The notes beneath the pieces were generated by a model. It was given only the letters and a program-made list of their open reading frames with translations. It had not been told where the DNA came from and searched no databases. From Streptomyces sp. NBC_01283 (GTDB taxonomy: Bacteria; Actinomycetota; Actinomycetes; Streptomycetales; Streptomycetaceae), in the NCBI RefSeq assembly GCF_041435335.1, contig NZ_CP108430.1:3764501-3828500 (forward strand): 64,000 nt of DNA. The letters are read 5' to 3'. The stretch's first letter is position 1; each line of letters opens with the position of its first letter. Below, piece after piece: positions 60,137-64,000 of the stretch. A program made the position numbers and the translations under genes.

Positions 60137-60628
60137 ATGTCCGACACCACGCTCGACAAGTCCGGAGTGTCCGGAGTGGGTCCCGTCGAAGGCGCCTCGC
60201 TCTACGACGTCGACAACCCGGCTCCCCTCATCGAGGCGCCGCGCAAGCGCACCTCCAAGACCCCGCGCTCGACCCGCGGCAACTTCGAGATGGCCGCATG
60301 GCTCTTCATGCGCCTGTCCGGCGTCGTCCTGGTCGTCCTGGTCCTCGGCCACCTGCTGATCCAGCTGGTGCTCGACGGCGGCGTGAGCAAGATCGGCTTC
60401 GCGTTCGTCGCGGGCCGCTGGGCCTCGCCGTTCTGGCAGGTCTGGGATCTGCTGATGCTGTGGCTCGCGATGCTGCACGGGGCCAACGGCCTGCGCACGG
60501 TCATCAACGACTACGCGGAGCGCGCCAACACGCGCCTGTGGCTCAAGGGCCTGCTGTACACCGCCACGGTGTTCACCATCCTTCTGGGCACGCTGGTGAT
60601 CTTCACCTTCGACCCGAACATCCGCTAA
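60137..60628 (+). CDS. sdhD: Succinate dehydrogenase membrane anchor subunit
   Basis: A protein of 163 residues. About 55 polar residues precede three membrane helices (WLFMRLSGVVLVVLVLGHLL, FWQVWDLLMLWLAMLHGANGLRTVI and LLYTATVFTILLGTLVIF). The RLSG and HGANGLR motifs are typical of SdhD. It forms the membrane part of the complex with SdhC. It begins 6 bp after sdhC. Confidence 0.93.
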   Translation: MSDTTLDKSGVSGVGPVEGASLYDVDNPAPLIEAPRKRTSKTPRSTRGNFEMAAWLFMRLSGVVLVVLVLGHLLIQLVLDGGVSKIGFAFVAGRWASPFWQVWDLLMLWLAMLHGANGLRTVINDYAERANTRLWLKGLLYTATVFTILLGTLVIFTFDPNIR

Positions 60629-60644
60629 AGCCGAGGCGAACCCA

Positions 60645-62399
60645 GTGAAGATTCACAAGTACGACACTGTCATCGTCGGCGCCGGTGGCGCGGGCATGCG
60701 CGCGGCCATCGAGTCGACGAAGCGCAGCCGCACCGCGGTCCTGACGAAGCTCTACCCGACCCGCTCCCACACCGGTGCGGCGCAGGGCGGCATGGCCGCC
60801 GCGCTCGCCAACGTGGAAGAGGACAACTGGGAGTGGCACACCTTCGACACGATCAAGGGCGGCGACTACCTGGTCGACCAGGACGCCGCCGAGATCCTCG
60901 CGAAGGAAGCCATCGACGCGGTCCTCGACCTGGAGAAGATGGGTCTGCCCTTCGGCCGTACGCCCAAGGGTGAGATCGACCAGCGCCGTTTCGGCGGTCA
61001 CTCCCGCAACCACGGCGAGGCTCCTGTCCGCCGCGCCTGCTACTCGGGCGACCGCACCGGCCACATGATCCTCCAGACGCTCTACCAGAACTGCATCAAG
61101 GAGGGCGTGGAGTTCTTCAACGAGTTCTACGTCCTGGACCAGCTCCTCGTAGAGGTCGACGGCGTCAAGAAGAGCGCGGGCGTGGTCGCCTACGAGCTCG
61201 CGACCGGCGAGATCCACCTCTTCCAGGCGAAGTCCGTGGTGTACGCGTCGGGCGGCACCGGCAAGTTCTTCAAGGTGACGTCGAACGCGCACACGCTGAC
61301 GGGCGACGGCCAGGCGGCCTGCTACCGGCGCGGTCTGCCGCTGGAGGACATGGAGTTCTTCCAGTTCCACCCGACCGGCATCTGGCGCATGGGCATCCTT
61401 CTTACGGAAGGCGCCCGTGGTGAGGGCGGCATCCTCCGTAACAAGGACGGCGAGCGCTTCATGGAGAAGTACGCGCCGGTCATGAAGGACCTCGCGTCGC
61501 GTGACGTCGTCTCGCGCTCCATCTACACGGAGATCCGTGAGGGCCGCGGCTGCGGTCCCGAGGGCGACCACGTCTACCTCGACCTCACGCACCTCCCGCC
61601 GGAGCAGCTCGACGCCAAGCTCCCGGACATCACGGAGTTCGCGCGCACGTACCTCGGAATCGAGCCCTACACGGACCCGATCCCGATCCAGCCGACCGCG
61701 CACTACGCCATGGGCGGCATCCCGACGAATGTCGAGGGTGAGGTCCTCGCGGACAACACCACGGTCGTTCCGGGCCTGTACGCGGCGGGCGAGGTGGCCT
61801 GCGTCTCGGTCCACGGCGCCAACCGTCTGGGCACCAACTCGCTCCTGGACATCAACGTCTTCGGCAAGCGCGCGGGCATCGCCGCCGCCGAGTACGCGGC
61901 GAAGAACGACTTCGTCGAGCTCCCGGAGAACGCCGAGGAGCTGGTCGTCTCCCAGGTCGAGCGGCTGCGCGACGCCACGGGCAACGAGCGGGTCGCCGAG
62001 CTCCGCAAGGAGCTGCAGGAGACCATGGACGCCAACGTCATGGTGTTCCGCACGGAGCAGACGATCAAGACGGCGGTGGAGAAGATCGCGGAGCTCCGCG
62101 AGCGCTACCTCAACGTCTCGATCCAGGACAAGGGCCGGCGCTTCAACACCGACCTCCTGGAGGCCATCGAGCTGGGCAACCTGCTCGACCTGGCCGAGGT
62201 CATGGCGCAGTCGGCCCTGGCCCGCAAGGAGTCGCGCGGCGGTCACTACCGTGAGGACTTCCCGAACCGCGACGACGTCAACTTCATGCGCCACACCATG
62301 GCGTACCGCGAGGTAGGCGACGACGGCACCGAGTCGATCCGACTCGACTACAAGCCGGTCGTGCAGACCCGCTACCAGCCGATGGAGCGTAAGTACTGA
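60645..62399 (+). CDS. sdhA: Succinate dehydrogenase flavoprotein subunit
   Basis: A protein of 584 residues. The FAD motif GAGGAGMRAAIE, the covalent-FAD His in RSHTGAAQGGMAAAL, GRTPKGEIDQRRFGGH and ARRTLG-like catalytic region, with HGEAPVRRACYSGDRTGH, are all intact. It oxidises succinate to fumarate in the TCA cycle and passes electrons to SdhB. The GTG at 60645 follows sdhD by 16 bp; its stop overlaps the sdhB ATG by one base. Confidence 0.96.
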   Translation: MKIHKYDTVIVGAGGAGMRAAIESTKRSRTAVLTKLYPTRSHTGAAQGGMAAALANVEEDNWEWHTFDTIKGGDYLVDQDAAEILAKEAIDAVLDLEKMGLPFGRTPKGEIDQRRFGGHSRNHGEAPVRRACYSGDRTGHMILQTLYQNCIKEGVEFFNEFYVLDQLLVEVDGVKKSAGVVAYELATGEIHLFQAKSVVYASGGTGKFFKVTSNAHTLTGDGQAACYRRGLPLEDMEFFQFHPTGIWRMGILLTEGARGEGGILRNKDGERFMEKYAPVMKDLASRDVVSRSIYTEIREGRGCGPEGDHVYLDLTHLPPEQLDAKLPDITEFARTYLGIEPYTDPIPIQPTAHYAMGGIPTNVEGEVLADNTTVVPGLYAAGEVACVSVHGANRLGTNSLLDINVFGKRAGIAAAEYAAKNDFVELPENAEELVVSQVERLRDATGNERVAELRKELQETMDANVMVFRTEQTIKTAVEKIAELRERYLNVSIQDKGRRFNTDLLEAIELGNLLDLAEVMAQSALARKESRGGHYREDFPNRDDVNFMRHTMAYREVGDDGTESIRLDYKPVVQTRYQPMERKY

Positions 62400-63169
62400 T
62401 GGCAACCCCGACCCTCGACAAGGAAGACGCCAAGCCCGAGGCCGGCTTCGCCGACTCCCCGTACATCACGGTCACCTTCCGCATCCGCCGCTTCAACCCC
62501 GAGGTCTCGGCGGACGCGACGTGGGAAGACTTCGAGATCGAGATCGACCCGAAGGAGCGTGTCCTCGACGCCCTTCACAAGATCAAGTGGGACATGGACG
62601 GGTCGCTGACCTTCCGTCGCTCCTGCGCCCACGGCATCTGCGGCTCGGATGCCATGCGCATCAACGGCCGCAACCGCCTGGCCTGCAAGACCCTGATCAA
62701 GGACATCAACCCGTCCAAGCCGATCACGGTCGAGGCGATCAAGGGTCTGACGGTCCTGAAGGACCTGGTCGTCGACATGGACCCGTTCTTCCAGGCGTAC
62801 CGCGACGTCATGCCGTTCCTGGTCACGACCGGCAACGAGCCGACGCGCGAGCGCCTGCAGTCGCCGGAGGACCGCGAGCGGTTCGACGACACGACGAAGT
62901 GCATCCTGTGCGCGGCGTGCACGTCGTCGTGCCCGGTGTTCTGGAACGACGGCCAGTACTTCGGCCCGGCGGCGATCGTCAACGCGCACCGCTTCATCTT
63001 CGACTCGCGTGACGAGGCGGGCGAGCAGCGCCTGGAGATCCTGAACGACAAGGACGGCGTGTGGCGCTGCCGCACGACGTTCAACTGCACGGACGCGTGC
63101 CCGCGCGGCATCGAGGTCACAAAGGCGATCCAGGAAGTGAAGCGGGCACTGATCACGCGCCGCTTCTGA
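62399..63169 (+). CDS. sdhB: Succinate dehydrogenase iron-sulfur subunit
   Basis: A protein of 256 residues. The N-terminal 2Fe-2S ligands are in RSCAHGICGSDAMRING with a later Cys in LACKTL, and the C-terminal 4Fe-4S and 3Fe-4S ligands are in CILCAACTSSCPVFW and CTDACPRGIEV. It carries electrons from SdhA to the quinone site of SdhC/SdhD. It is the last gene of the sdh operon and a strong terminator follows. Confidence 0.97.
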   Translation: MATPTLDKEDAKPEAGFADSPYITVTFRIRRFNPEVSADATWEDFEIEIDPKERVLDALHKIKWDMDGSLTFRRSCAHGICGSDAMRINGRNRLACKTLIKDINPSKPITVEAIKGLTVLKDLVVDMDPFFQAYRDVMPFLVTTGNEPTRERLQSPEDRERFDDTTKCILCAACTSSCPVFWNDGQYFGPAAIVNAHRFIFDSRDEAGEQRLEILNDKDGVWRCRTTFNCTDACPRGIEVTKAIQEVKRALITRRF

Positions 63170-63191
63170 TTTCTTCCTCGTCCGTACGCTG

Positions 63192-63228
63192 ACATGGGCC
63201 CCGCTCCTTCGAGGAGCGGGGCCCATGT
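63192..63228. terminator. Terminator after the sdhCDAB operon
   Basis: A perfect 17-bp stem (63192-63208 with 63212-63228) with a three-base loop lies 23 bp beyond the sdhB stop. Confidence 0.9.
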
Positions 63229-63302
63229 GCGTCCCCAGGACCCCCACAGATAGCGTGTGTTCGCTTGTGTTACGCCCTCACCACCCCACGGGAGAGTCCA
63301 GA

Positions 63303-63950
63303 GTGAACCGCCGCCCCATCCGGCTCCTGACCGCCGCGCTCACCGCGTCCGCGGCCCTGCTGTTGACCGCGTGCGGCTCGGGAGGCGACGACGGCGGCTC
63401 CTCGGACAAGATCGAGGGGGCGGGCGGCGGGGGCGACAAGGCTTCGGCGAGCGCTTCCGCGAAGCCGGACGGGGTGAAGCGCCCGGAGATCGAGCTCCCG
63501 GGCGAGTTCCAGGCGAACTTCGCGAACTGGACGAACAGCGACCCGAAGGTCCAGGAGATCCTGGACGACGGCAAGGAGGAGCTGCGGGCGAAGTACGCGG
63601 CGATCATCGAGTCGAACCCGGAGTCGGAGGCGGTGGCGTTCTACGACTCGGGCTCCTCCCTCACCACGGCCCGCAAGTGGATCAAGAGCTTCGCCGACAC
63701 CGACGACAGCCTGATCGGCGAGATCAAGGCCTACAACCCCAAGGTCAACGTCAGCGGCAAGGGCGCAGCCGTGTTCTTCTACTGCGTCGACGAGCGCGAG
63801 TCGTCCACGAAGAACCGCAAGACCAAGAAGGTCACCGCCACCCCCGACACTCCTGACTCCGTGCTGCAGTACCGGGCCAGGCTCACCAAGTCCAAGCAGG
63901 GTGTGTGGCAGACGGCCTCGCTCGAGACCGTCCCGGGCGGGTGCAAGTAG
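63303..63950 (+). CDS. Lipoprotein, function unknown
   Basis: A protein of 215 residues with a lipoprotein signal (basic VNRRPIRLL, hydrophobic core, lipobox LTAC), then a Gly/Ser/Asp linker and a compact domain of about 160 residues beginning IELPGEFQANFANWTNSDP. The C-terminal half has a DSGSSLTTARKWIKSF helix and FYCVDERESST, a beta pattern reminiscent of NTF2-like lipoproteins. GTG 63303 gives a sensible signal peptide, with GGGAGAG upstream. Its stop shares one base with the next start, so the genes are coupled. Confidence 0.8.
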   Translation: MNRRPIRLLTAALTASAALLLTACGSGGDDGGSSDKIEGAGGGGDKASASASAKPDGVKRPEIELPGEFQANFANWTNSDPKVQEILDDGKEELRAKYAAIIESNPESEAVAFYDSGSSLTTARKWIKSFADTDDSLIGEIKAYNPKVNVSGKGAAVFFYCVDERESSTKNRKTKKVTATPDTPDSVLQYRARLTKSKQGVWQTASLETVPGGCK

Positions 63951-64000
63951 TGCGGACCACCTCCAAGGCGGGCGTCTTTCTGCTCGCCACAGCCCTCACT
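63950..64000 (+). CDS. Start of a secreted or membrane protein, cut by the window edge
   Basis: GTG at 63950 overlaps the lipoprotein stop by one base, and seventeen codons are present before the window ends. They read like the start of a signal peptide: a basic/polar beginning (VRTTSKAG) then VFLLATALT. The rest is missing, so no function can be assigned. Confidence 0.6.
   Translation, partial: MRTTSKAGVFLLATALT

Overview
The window is a high-GC actinobacterial chromosome segment, almost certainly from a Streptomyces. Three features point there. The AfsQ1/AfsQ2/SigQ signalling locus is present in its usual arrangement, codon third positions are almost all G or C, and the gene neighbourhoods (sdhCDAB, add, deoA, cdd, nucleoside ABC transporter, teichulosonic-acid-like cluster) match, from memory, the core region around SCO4855-SCO4915 of S. 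coelicolor. There are no rRNA or tRNA genes, CRISPR arrays or complete insertion sequences.

Left part (1-31 kb). A broken membrane mannosyltransferase-like gene and a PH-domain protein lead to deoC followed by an aldehyde dehydrogenase and a cysteine-free pseudo-aldehyde dehydrogenase. A TetR/FMN reductase/MFS efflux group follows, then uridine kinase and sigQ divergent from afsQ1-afsQ2-lipoprotein. After adenosine deaminase, a LysR/MFS pair and an ECF sigma gene converging on a STAS protein, there is a nucleoside block: deoA, cdd, two ABC permeases, an ABC ATPase and two BMP-type lipoproteins. Six promoters in this part (deoC, add, deoA, the ABC operon and both BMP genes) carry the same palindrome, CTACGCGCGTAG or a close variant, placed at the promoter core. 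I read this as one nucleoside uptake and salvage regulon: uptake, deamination, phosphorolysis, aldol cleavage and acetaldehyde oxidation. The deoC and add promoters appear to make leaderless mRNAs.

Middle part (31-44 kb). A nonulosonic-acid (Kdn-like) cell-wall glycopolymer cluster is split into two divergent operons. One encodes a GT52-like transferase, a NeuB-type synthase without a SAF domain, a CMP-sugar synthetase fused to a HAD phosphatase, and a putative glycosyltransferase. The other encodes a GT2 glycosyltransferase, a polysialyltransferase-like protein and an acyltransferase. On either side are small regulator/enzyme pairs (TetR with a medium-chain reductase, TetR with an FAD monooxygenase, and a MarR regulator) with clear palindromic operators.

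Right part (44-64 kb). This holds a LysE exporter, an orphan acyl-CoA mutase large subunit, an L,D-transpeptidase lipoprotein and two paralogous ECF sigma genes. One sigma gene has a full membrane partner. The other has only a 59-residue remnant next to a 70-bp repeat array. A lipoprotein, a large FG-GAP amidase (PGRP), hypothetical proteins, a DUF4328-like membrane protein, a GH20 hexosaminidase, an OHCU-decarboxylase-like protein lacking its catalytic His, the sdhCDAB operon and a lipoprotein follow. The last gene is cut by the right edge. Transcription units mostly end in long perfect hairpins.
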